Assembly (NCBI GenBank): GCA_963820375.1 | Contig: CAWFZX010000038.1 | Span: 59,915-123,914 of the forward strand | Direction of reading: 5' to 3' | From: AWTP1-13 sp963820375 | GTDB lineage: Bacteria; Pseudomonadota; Alphaproteobacteria; Rhizobiales; Hyphomicrobiaceae | Length of the DNA stretch: 64,000 nt | In this document: positions 55,127-63,226 of the stretch, piece by piece | Layout: each line of letters opens with the position of its first letter | How positions within the stretch are numbered: the first letter of the stretch is position 1 | Translations under genes and position numbers: made by a program | The notes under the pieces: model-generated | What the model was told of the DNA's origin: nothing | Databases searched by the model: none | Seen by the model: only the letters and a program-made list of their open reading frames with translations

Positions 55127-56002
55127 TTATTCAGCATTGCGTACCTTGCCAGGTTTGACCGCCAGAAAGCTGTACATGCGGCCGGGGGTCTTTCGATGCT
55201 TGACAAGCCAAACGCCGATGTTCGCCACGACGTCATCAGGCAGCACTCTGCGCAGCAGGCGCCCTGGTCGCGTTGTGAGAACCTTCTGGCGCAACACTTG
55301 GGGCGTATTTGGAAAGGCGTTGATGATCGAGTCGTAGGGTCCAAGTTCAACGAGAATATCAAGGCAGCAGCTACCGATTGAGGCGCGATAGTCAGGCAGA
55401 GTGAATGCGTTCTCGCCGCCGTAAAGCTGGTGATCAACTTGAGATTCCAAGAAAGCTCGCAGGCTATCGCCGTAGTTGTCGACGACGTGCTCCCGGCACG
55501 CTAACAGCACACCACTTGGCCGTAAAACACGAGCAAGCTCAGCTAGCATGCGCGGCAACTGCCGTGCATGATGCAGTCCTTGCCGAACATAGACGACGTC
55601 GAAGCTGCTGGCTTCGAACGGAAGCGCTTCCCCCCAGGCGTCGACGATTTTCGCACTAAGGCCGGTCGCGCGCAGGACATAATCTATGGCGCCCCGCCCC
55701 ACGCGTGGAGAGGGGTCAGGCTCGACGCTCGTCACATCAAATCCAGCGCGTGCAAAGGCATAGGTCGCGATCCCGTTACCACCTGGCATGTCGAGTAGAG
55801 AACGCGCTCCTGGCGCAAAACGTGCGACAAGCTTGAGCACCTCAGAAAATTCAGCGCTGGCAGCGAAACGCTCGCAGTTAGCCACCAAGTCGCCGGTCAG
55901 ATAGGAGTTGAAGATCAGCTCCTGGTGCTCCGGATCGCTACGCAAAATGTCGATGGCCTCGTCCCAGGAATACCTAAACTGTGATATGTCATTCCGTTGC
56001 AT
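55127..56002 (-). CDS. SAM-dependent methyltransferase
   Basis: Class I methyltransferase of 291 residues. Motif I is seen as SLLDMPGGNGIATYAFARAG (about 88-107), followed by VTSVEPDPSP, the motif FDVVYVRQGLHHARQLPRML and LRPSGVLLACREH. The N-terminal 70 residues form a helical cap. By context it probably methylates a sugar or lipid intermediate of the polysaccharide; the target is unknown. The start ATG 56002 is unambiguous. Confidence 0.82.
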   Translation of the reverse strand: MQRNDISQFRYSWDEAIDILRSDPEHQELIFNSYLTGDLVANCERFAASAEFSEVLKLVARFAPGARSLLDMPGGNGIATYAFARAGFDVTSVEPDPSPRVGRGAIDYVLRATGLSAKIVDAWGEALPFEASSFDVVYVRQGLHHARQLPRMLAELARVLRPSGVLLACREHVVDNYGDSLRAFLESQVDHQLYGGENAFTLPDYRASIGSCCLDILVELGPYDSIINAFPNTPQVLRQKVLTTRPGRLLRRVLPDDVVANIGVWLVKHRKTPGRMYSFLAVKPGKVRNAE

Positions 56003-56244
56003 CGTCGAAGCGTTCTTGAATTGATGCCTGGGTTACTGTTGATAACGACGTTGCCGATCGGCGCCGGTTCTGTGTCGAAGCCGAGCTAACCGAAGTCGTC
56101 TCAAGATCAACGCCGATAAGGCGTCGGCCGGTGGGGTTGAAGGTCCCGAAAAAGAGGTCGTGTCCTTGTAGGACGCATCGGCAGCAACGAGAGTGGCGAC
56201 GCGATGGGTCAGGGGCTGACGGGTCTTGAGCGCAACGATAGGCG

Positions 56245-57462
56245 CTATTCTGCCAGGGGCCGTGTTAAGCGCCGTCCCGGCACATCCTTGGCTGTCTGCG
56301 CGGCCGAGGTATTGGCGTCTGCCCGACCCCGTGCGCGTAGGTGTGTGCGCCGCTCGAGGGTCAATCCGTCGAGTGCCTGTTCCACTGCGGCGCAGATGTA
56401 GTCGACCTTCTCCCGGCTCAGGGCCACAAACGTGGGCAGGTTGATGCCGCGGGGCGAGACGCGGTGCGCGACCGGTGTGTTCGCACTTGGATACATGGGC
56501 ATATCGGAGACTGGATAAAAGTAGGGTCGCGAGTCAACGTCGCGGGCGCGCAAGTCGGCCATCAGGCTTTGGCGGGAGGATTCGTTCATGCCATCGACCT
56601 CCAGGCATACCATCCAATAGGCATTCGCTGCCCACGTCGCTTCGCAGTTCAACCGGAGTTCGGCGCGGTGGCCGAGACCCGCTCGATACCACTCCATGAT
56701 CTCCCGGCGCCGACGACTGAACTCATCGATGCGCGTCAACTGTGCCATGCCGAGAGCAGCCTGCAGGTTCGTCATGCGGTAGTTGTAACCTATCTCCCCA
56801 TGCCAATAGCGCCTGTTTGGGTGCATCGCATGATCACGCAGGCGCTTCGCAGTTTGGCAGAGCACTTCGTCGTCGGTCGTGATCATGCCGCCCTCACCAG
56901 TCGTGATAATTTTGTTGCCATAAAAACTGAATACCCCACATCGCCCGAGAGACCCAACCCGCCTGCCCTTGTACTCGGCCCCATGCGCCTCGGCTGCATC
57001 CTCGATGACAACTAGGTCATTCTTGCTCGCAATCATGTTGATAGCGTCCATCGCCGCGGGATGACCGTACAGATGTACCGGAATGATGGCTCGAGTGCGT
57101 GGGGTGATCGCACGTTCTACAGCCCCCGGATCAAGGCAAAGCGTCTCTGGATCGATGTCGACCATAACCGGCCGTGCACCGGTATAGGCAACTGCATTGG
57201 CTGTCGCGATAAAGGTGAGATCGGGTATGATTACTTCGTCGCCAGGTCCAATGCCGACAGCAAGCAGTGCCAGGTGGAGGCCAGTCGTGCCGTTGCTAAC
57301 GGTCAGCGCGTATTTCGTCCCGCAATACTCGGCAAAGCTCCGCTCGAAATCCTCAATGTATGGCCCCAGCGAAGAGACCCATCCCGACTTAACGGCGTCG
57401 GTCACATAGGAAATCTCCATCTCCGAAATGGAGGGTTGAGAAATCGGTATGAGCGACGTCAT
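56245..57462 (-). CDS. DegT-family sugar aminotransferase (perosamine-synthase-like)
   Basis: PLP enzyme of 405 residues that transfers an amino group to a 4-keto-sugar nucleotide. Marks are PISQPSISEMEISYV at the start, VSNGTTGLHLAL, the cofactor aspartate D155 in VIEDAAEAHGA and the PLP lysine K184 in FYGNKIITTGEGG. The overall pattern is that of GDP-perosamine synthase and related enzymes. The last 40 residues (LERRTHLRARGRADAN...) go beyond the usual family end and look like read-through into non-conserved sequence. It is intact, unlike the DegT relic nearby. Confidence 0.87.
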   Translation of the reverse strand: MTSLIPISQPSISEMEISYVTDAVKSGWVSSLGPYIEDFERSFAEYCGTKYALTVSNGTTGLHLALLAVGIGPGDEVIIPDLTFIATANAVAYTGARPVMVDIDPETLCLDPGAVERAITPRTRAIIPVHLYGHPAAMDAINMIASKNDLVVIEDAAEAHGAEYKGRRVGSLGRCGVFSFYGNKIITTGEGGMITTDDEVLCQTAKRLRDHAMHPNRRYWHGEIGYNYRMTNLQAALGMAQLTRIDEFSRRRREIMEWYRAGLGHRAELRLNCEATWAANAYWMVCLEVDGMNESSRQSLMADLRARDVDSRPYFYPVSDMPMYPSANTPVAHRVSPRGINLPTFVALSREKVDYICAAVEQALDGLTLERRTHLRARGRADANTSAAQTAKDVPGRRLTRPLAE

Positions 57463-57524
57463 ATGGCTGTCTCCGACGACCTCAACTGCAGTGGATCAAG
57501 AAATACCAGCCTGCTGTGGCGCGC

Positions 57525-58612
57525 TCAAAAATGCTCGGCCACGAGGCGCTGGAAGCTTGCCCATTGCGCTGCTTTGCTGTAGCGCGTTCTTATCATGTCG
57601 TGGCCGGCAGCGACGACACAGCGGCACCCCTCAAAATTGCCGAGGCTGTCCCCAATGAGCTCAATGGCGTGCCTAGGGCTGCGGTAGGTCCTGATAGTTT
57701 CTCCATCGACCATACCTGCCGGGTAGTTTCCCTCATCCGACAGCAGAAGTGTTCGCGCGCCGAGCGCCTCCCAACAGCGCATGTTGCCGCGGTCGTTGCC
57801 CGCCATGTCGATAGCGCCGTTGAGCACGATCTTGCTGCGCGCAAGGAGCTCATAGTAGGCGCGGCCGAAAACTGGTTCCTTGGCCACGGCACGAATTCTT
57901 TCCGGCCGGCAATATTGGCGCAGCGGACCGAGCAAACCCAGCGGCGTCTCCGCTATCCTGTTCAACCGCGAACGGGCGAGCGCGAACACGACCCTGTGCT
58001 TGCCGTTCAGAGCAGCGACGGCTTCCAACACCGCTACGCGTTTGCTGTGGTACTGCGAGTAACCCCCGACGAACAGCACATCGATATCGCGCTGCTCATT
58101 TTGAGCGTAGGTATCGAGTGCAGGATCGTGCGCCGGTGCGAAGTAGGCAGCGCGTAAACCTCGGGAACGAAGGACCTCCAGAATCGAGGGGAAGTTATTG
58201 ACCATCAAATAGCCAGTCCAATCCATGCGCGTCGCCGGGGCGGCATGCCAACCGATCCTCGCCCGAACCGAGCCGGGCAGCCGTCGAGCGAAGCGGTCAT
58301 CGAAGTTGTCGAGATCTAAATTGTAGAACACCTCTGCCTTATGCGCCTCGATCTGTGCCAGCAGAATATCTTCAAGGGTGGCTCGCTCCGGCAGCCCGTT
58401 TTCACGTGCCCAAGTTCGCTGCAGTTCTGCGTTGTCACCCTGCGTATAGAAGGCGTGTTCCTCGCCGGCGAGCACCGGTCCAAGGTGTGCGCAGCGTCAT
58501 AAGCGTAGCGGTGGAAGGCCGCAAGCTTCCTCGCAAACGTCGTCTCGATTGACATGAGCTTTTTTAAGGTACGCCCATACCGGCGTCCTGCCGAGATGTT
58601 CTGAAAGAGACG
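57525..58612 (-). pseudogene. CgeB-like glycosyltransferase, one frameshift
   Basis: The gene is split. The first part (TTG 58612 with GGGAG before it, to about 58482) encodes LRLFQNISAGRRYGRTLKKL ... FHRYAYDAAHTLD. The second (58475 down to 57525) encodes the rest from LAGEEHAFYTQGDN, including AELQRTWAREN, EDILLAQIEAHKAEVFYNLDL and a GT1-like C-terminal domain with NMRCWEALGARTLLLSDEG. One missing base in the codon after GAC (near 58482) would restore one protein of about 362 residues with the layout of CgeB-like transferases of spore and exopolysaccharide clusters. A GTG at 58475 could still give most of the protein. Confidence 0.78.
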
Positions 58613-59011
58613 CAATTTTATTTGCTCCCAGAATTCGCGTGCGGGCCTGCAAAGCGTTGACGGGGTCTGCTCATTGCGCGTGGTCTTCCGCAAAAGATAG
58701 ATCCAGCGATTCCGGACAAAAAAAACACGATGAACTCGATGGTCTCGTCAAACGATCAGCCATCTATCCGGTGCGCGGAGAGCAACACGGCGAGCTCCAA
58801 TCCACAGTGCTGCGAAAGCAAGGACAAATACAAAGATCCTGAACGAAACCGTGATGCTGGTCATGGGCGAACCCCAAATATGTCGAAATCAGCGCCGCGA
58901 TGGGATATTCCTAGACCGCAAACGCTGCAGCCCACGCCGTCATGTCGAGAAACCAGCGGGGCGGTCGACTTTCCAGTGCCGACCGACAGTATGCCATCGC
59001 AGTTTTCATGT
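58613..59011. other. Gene-free stretch between two transferase genes
   Basis: About 400 bases with no supported gene. Short frames on both strands look spurious. It probably holds upstream sequence of the CgeB-like gene. Confidence 0.35.
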
Positions 59012-59932
59012 TTAGATCGTTTCTGGCGAGGCACGCTGAATGATGCACTGGCAGAACGCCGCGCCGATATCCGCCGCCGTCTCGCATTCGGGCTCGAGAT
59101 CGATGGCGCCGCTTGCCTGCAGGGTGCGCACGGTGCGCTGCCCCGGAAAGCACAGGCGCGGCACCTGGCCGAGATAGGAGCCCCAGCGGCTGAACCCGGA
59201 GCCTGAGGAGATCAGGACGCGCGCATCAGACATGGCGAGCATGTCGGTGATTGCCTCTCGGTACGGCGAGCGCGTAACGCGCGCCAGTGTCAGCAGCTGC
59301 GCGAGCTCGCCATCCATGCAGTCCGAATAGACGACCCCTGGCATCTCGACGTCGAGCATCTTGCGTAGTCCGGTCAGCATCTCGATGTACCAAGTGATCG
59401 GCAGCCGATGATTGTGCCGCCCGCTCTTCAGCACGTCGATGCTCCCCGGCGACGAGAAGTCTCCGCCGCGGACATGTATTGCGATCTGCGGTTCACGTGG
59501 CGGTGGCGGAATGAAGCGCGGCCTCGTCATTTCACACAGGGCCTCACGCACAACTGCGCTCGCTCCGACAATCTCGTGAAAGTGTTTGCGCTCATTGTCG
59601 GCCGGCGAGTTCCGGAACACAACGACCGTATCACGCGCGGGCACCCAGCCGGCTTCCGGCAACTCCGTTTCGGCACTCAGCTTCTGAGCCAGCGCCAGAA
59701 GCCGGGCACGGCGCAGCCCCCCGACCTGTCGGCCCGTGCGAAAGGGGCGAAAGTAGAAGCGCTTGTCACGCTCGCGCCTCAGATACGGGCCGACACGCAG
59801 CCGCAGCCAGCGCGGTGCGATTACCGGCTCACCCCGGTCATGGCACCATACGACACAGCGTCCCCAGGCTAATAACCCGTGGCCCAGGCCGAAACGGCCC
59901 ACGTCCGCGTAGCCGTACAGCTTGCCCACCAT
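59012..59932 (-). CDS. Probable GT11-like glycosyltransferase
   Basis: The 306-residue product contains IAIHVRGGDFSSPGS near 149-163, resembling the HxRRGDY nucleotide-binding motif of GT11 alpha-1,2-fucosyltransferases. A second stretch, MSDARVLISSGSGFSRWGSYLGQVP, matches the conserved C-terminal part of such enzymes. The N-terminus (GYADVGRFGLGHGLLAWGR) is also typical of this type of bacterial transferase. Donor and acceptor are unknown. The gene follows the DegT relic by 13 bases on the same strand. Confidence 0.68.
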   Translation of the reverse strand: MVGKLYGYADVGRFGLGHGLLAWGRCVVWCHDRGEPVIAPRWLRLRVGPYLRRERDKRFYFRPFRTGRQVGGLRRARLLALAQKLSAETELPEAGWVPARDTVVVFRNSPADNERKHFHEIVGASAVVREALCEMTRPRFIPPPPREPQIAIHVRGGDFSSPGSIDVLKSGRHNHRLPITWYIEMLTGLRKMLDVEMPGVVYSDCMDGELAQLLTLARVTRSPYREAITDMLAMSDARVLISSGSGFSRWGSYLGQVPRLCFPGQRTVRTLQASGAIDLEPECETAADIGAAFCQCIIQRASPETI

Positions 59933-59945
59933 GTCGCCGGATCCG

Positions 59946-60510
59946 CTAACGGCTTTGGAAGCTCTCGATCACGGAGACCACGTGATCGAGCCGCGCTTCC
60001 GTCATCTCGGGGAAGATCGGTAGCGACAGGATGCGCGATTGATTGTGATCGGCCATAGAAAAGTCCTCCTCCGTAGGCTTGCAGGACAGGCAGGGCGATC
60101 GGACAGTGGGCATCGCGCTCCTCGTGACGCACCGCGTAGAGGTGAAAGACGTGGCTCCAGTCGGGCACGATGTGTGGCACGATGAGATCGTCACAGGCTG
60201 CGAGACGCTCGTTGTACCCCTCGGCAATGGATGCCGCGGATCGCGGGCTGCGAGCCATCGAGACGGCTGTTGATCCCTCGATCTGATGCTCGCCCTTCGC
60301 GAGCCCACGGTGACGATGGCCATGCGACGCGCAGATACGCGTAGTTGGTGACAATTGCGCCGGCATCCCGCATCGCGCCACTTGCCCGGATAGAACAAGA
60401 AGATCCCGGCACGCCGAAGTGGCGACGGTGCGACCCTTCTAGGTGCCGAGGTGTGCTTGCGCGCAATCCTCGATCAGGCTCACCAGAACCCTTGCGGCTC
60501 GAGTTCCGCA
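59946..60510 (-). pseudogene. DegT-family aminotransferase relic, truncated and multiply frameshifted
   Basis: Pieces of a DegT aminotransferase appear in order in different frames. They are LIEDCAQAHLG near 60470 (cofactor aspartate region), FYPGK near 60395 (PLP lysine region), DAGAIVTN, KGEHQIEG with INSRLDGSQPAI, YNERLAACDDLIVPHIVPDW with HVFHLYAVRHEERDAH, and the C-terminal ILSLPIFPEMTEARLDHVV ending at 59946. The first 150 or so residues of the normal protein are missing, and a stop codon and several shifts interrupt the rest. It cannot make a working enzyme. Confidence 0.8.
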
Positions 60511-60589
60511 AATTTCATGCATTTAGCTAATCCCTGAAATTCAAGTCGGGATTTCTGGCGCCATCGTCGCCACTGACGCGCCCTTGCTG

Positions 60590-61777
60590 TCACGAAGACT
60601 GCATTGCTCCGCGAAACAAATACCCACGAACCCGTCGGCTACGGGCAAGGACGCCTTCGACGATCCGGCCGAGGTAGACGAAGAATGTCCATAGGTATTG
60701 CTGGTTCGCGTACTCGTAATGCGATACCTCGGGCGCGTCCATCAGGGCCTCGAGCTCGCTGGAGGAGATGGCCAACTTCTTCGCCACGAACTTGATCTCG
60801 CGCTGTGCCTCGCCTTGAGATAAAGCGGGAAGAGCGACTTTTTCGAGTGCTTTCTCGCGTGTGAGCTGACCCGAGACGATGAGGCTTGACAAGTGCATCC
60901 GGCGCTTATCGAAGCCAAGTTTCCTCGGCAGATAAATGTCCTGGTAGAACTTCGTCCAGCGCGACTCGCTGTGCTTTGGACCGTAGTCGGCCCAGCCGTA
61001 CACGGCGGACAGCTCTGCCTTCGCCTGTTCTTTGTCATAGTTGAAGTAGTTCAGAGGTCTGGCAAAACGGACCGTCTTGGCGATGCGGGTATTCCAGGCA
61101 TACGCTGGCAGGCTCATGGTCGGAAAGGTTTCGAGCTCGACGCTGCCGAAGCGCTTGTGGATGTCGCGCAAATGGCTGAGGTCCGTTTGACTAACGGCAA
61201 GGCCCGGAATACCCACCGACTCGGAGGTCAAATTCATGCCACTCAGGAGCCAGCCAATACCAAGTTCCGCCGGAATGGTGTGAAGAATTGCTGCAATCGC
61301 ATGATCCTGGGGGATGTCCTGGTTAAAGACCGAGGACCTGAGAAAGGCGAGCTGCAGATCGCGCATCTCGGCCCACTCGATGACATGCGTGTACAAATCG
61401 ATGTCAAGCCCACGCACGATCGTCTCTATGTTGCGAACGGCGGCCTCCGAGTTCCAGCCGGTATCAACATGTACGGCGAGTAGTCTGAGGCCATATTTAG
61501 TCCGGAGAAGATGAGCAAGGTAGGCGCTATCGATGCCCCCGCTCAGCCCGACCACGGCGTCGTAGCGCTTGCCCCGCCCATCCCGCTTCAGCGTCTCCAC
61601 CAGGTTGCGCATGCGTTTTTCGCCCTCCTCGCGGAGAAAGAGGGAGTTCGTAATGAGGGGTTGCGCCGTCTTGCAGCAGCTGCACTGGCCACTCTCATCG
61701 AATGTAATGATCGGGTGGAACGAATCCATCACGCAGGCCGTGCAGACCCTACGTCTTGCGCTCATGATTTTACCCAT
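60590..61777 (-). CDS. N-acetyl sugar amidotransferase (WbpG/PseA-like)
   Basis: ATP-dependent PP-loop enzyme of about 395 residues. It has a Cys-rich zinc-type N-terminus (CTACVMDSFHP, then GQCSCC) and the PP-loop GLSGGIDSAYLAHLL. Relatives (WbpG, PseA) use ammonia produced by a HisH/HisF-type pair to make an acetamidino or similar group on a sugar. The gene directly follows such a hisH-hisF pair and overlaps hisF by 8 bases. ATG 61777 is used; ATG 61765 gives four residues less. The amidated sugar is not known. Confidence 0.88.
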   Translation of the reverse strand: MGKIMSARRRVCTACVMDSFHPIITFDESGQCSCCKTAQPLITNSLFLREEGEKRMRNLVETLKRDGRGKRYDAVVGLSGGIDSAYLAHLLRTKYGLRLLAVHVDTGWNSEAAVRNIETIVRGLDIDLYTHVIEWAEMRDLQLAFLRSSVFNQDIPQDHAIAAILHTIPAELGIGWLLSGMNLTSESVGIPGLAVSQTDLSHLRDIHKRFGSVELETFPTMSLPAYAWNTRIAKTVRFARPLNYFNYDKEQAKAELSAVYGWADYGPKHSESRWTKFYQDIYLPRKLGFDKRRMHLSSLIVSGQLTREKALEKVALPALSQGEAQREIKFVAKKLAISSSELEALMDAPEVSHYEYANQQYLWTFFVYLGRIVEGVLARSRRVRGYLFRGAMQSS

Positions 61778-62540
61778 GGGCTTGCATCGCAGTGAGGACC
61801 TGGCTGTCGCTAGGATAGGAGACGAGCACCGCACGCAAGCGACCGATGAAACAAAAGGCACTGCCGGAGGCTGCCGCCGACGCGCCGGCAGCAAGCGCCT
61901 CGACCAAGTGAATTAGCTCCCCCGCCCCGCCGGCAGCAATCGTAGGCACCGAGACGCTCGAGCTGACTAGCCGTATCAGCTCGACATCCATGCCGTTCCT
62001 TGCGCCATCGCGATCAACCGACTGTAGTAAGATCTCGCCTGCCCCAGCGTTTTGGGCTCGCAATGCGAGGCCTGTCGGGCCAATATTCAGAAGGCTATTG
62101 CCTGAGCGCACCACACAACGAGCGGCATCGCCGCGGCCTTTGACGTCAACGCAAGCGACAAGAGCCTGGGATCCGAGTTCCTTCGCGATCGAATGCATCA
62201 CAGTGTCATCGAGAGACGAGGTCCCCACGACAAATTTTTCTATGCCTGCCCTACTCAACTTGTGGCACTGCTCGATGTTAGTAATGCCCCCACCATAGGT
62301 CAACGGCATGAAACATTCGGAGGCAAGCTCGCCGAGGAAGCCAACATCCGGTGAGCGCTGATCGACGGTAGCATCGATATCGAGGAGGCACAGCTCGTCC
62401 ACCTCCTTCTCATTGAATAGGCGGACCACATTGAAGGGATCGCCGATGTACGTCCTTTCGCCGAAGCTCACCGTCTTAACCAGTCGGCGGCGCCGGTCGA
62501 GGAGCAGGATCGGAATCAGCCGTCGGCGAAGTCTAGGCAT
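61770..62540 (-). CDS. hisF: HisF-like cyclase subunit, sugar-locus paralogue
   Basis: TIM-barrel protein of 256 residues homologous to the cyclase subunit of imidazole-glycerol-phosphate synthase. The N-terminal IPILLLDRRRRLVKT has its aspartate at D15 in place of the usual opening, D132 lies in VACVDVKGRG, and the phosphate-loop segment VDRDGARNGMD departs from the usual DRDGTxxGYD. With hisH and the WbpG-like gene it forms the known trio that supplies ammonia for sugar amidation (hisF2 of LPS loci) and is unlikely to serve histidine synthesis. ATG 62540 overlaps hisH by 8 bases. Confidence 0.88.
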   Translation of the reverse strand: MPRLRRRLIPILLLDRRRRLVKTVSFGERTYIGDPFNVVRLFNEKEVDELCLLDIDATVDQRSPDVGFLGELASECFMPLTYGGGITNIEQCHKLSRAGIEKFVVGTSSLDDTVMHSIAKELGSQALVACVDVKGRGDAARCVVRSGNSLLNIGPTGLALRAQNAGAGEILLQSVDRDGARNGMDVELIRLVSSSVSVPTIAAGGAGELIHLVEALAAGASAAASGSAFCFIGRLRAVLVSYPSDSQVLTAMQAHG

Positions 62541-63162
62541 GCCGGGCGTAGTCCATGAGGAGCCGCATTCCGAACCGATGGCTCTTTTCCGGATGGAACT
62601 GCACGCCAAAAATGTTGCCCTGGGCGACTGCACAACATATGTTCTCACCGAAACTGATCGCCGCGGCAACGGTTGACGGATCGCTACAGTAGAGCGCGTA
62701 GCTGTGCACGAAATAGAACCGCTCCGCTGCTGATCTACACGAGAACAGGGGTGTGTCTCTTGCGACATCGACCTCGGCCCACCCGACGTGGGGGACCTTT
62801 AGGTCGGAACCGACAGGCGGAGAGAGCCGCTTAGCACTCGCATCGACCCACCCGAGGCCTTGCTCCACCCCCTCTTCGCTCGATTTCCCGAGGATTTGCA
62901 TCCCGAGACAGACACCCAGAATAGGGATTTTGCGATGAAGAGCGGCCTCGCTCAGCGCATCGATCAACCTGCGCGCTCTCAGCTCGCGCATTGCCAGATC
63001 GAAGGCGCCGACGCCCGGAAGTATGACGCTTTCGGCTAACGCGATACTGGCTGACGTATCTGCCACGCTACAATCGATCCTTAAAAAATCAAGCATATTG
63101 ACCAGAGAGCCGATATTGCCCACCCCGTAGTCCACGATCGTAATCCGTCGAAGACGCGCCAT
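62533..63162 (-). CDS. hisH: HisH-like glutamine amidotransferase, sugar-locus paralogue
   Basis: Class I glutaminase of 209 residues that releases ammonia from glutamine for the HisF-like partner. The triad is complete: C85 in GVCLGMQ, H190 and E192 in VQFHPEKS. The N-terminus ITIVDYGVGNIGSLVNML is typical. The gene is the first of the three-gene set and lies downstream of the flippase gene. The start ATG 63162 fits the family. Confidence 0.9.
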   Translation of the reverse strand: MARLRRITIVDYGVGNIGSLVNMLDFLRIDCSVADTSASIALAESVILPGVGAFDLAMRELRARRLIDALSEAALHRKIPILGVCLGMQILGKSSEEGVEQGLGWVDASAKRLSPPVGSDLKVPHVGWAEVDVARDTPLFSCRSAAERFYFVHSYALYCSDPSTVAAAISFGENICCAVAQGNIFGVQFHPEKSHRFGMRLLMDYARHA

Positions 63163-63226
63163 GCGAAACTATTACCTTGATACATTCTTGATGTTTGAAA
63201 GCCTGCTCATGAGTAAGGCTGCCCAG

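Noticed and set aside
59041..59206. Frames near the end of the GT11-like gene on the plus strand
   Set aside because: They are antisense to the transferase coding sequence and lack features.
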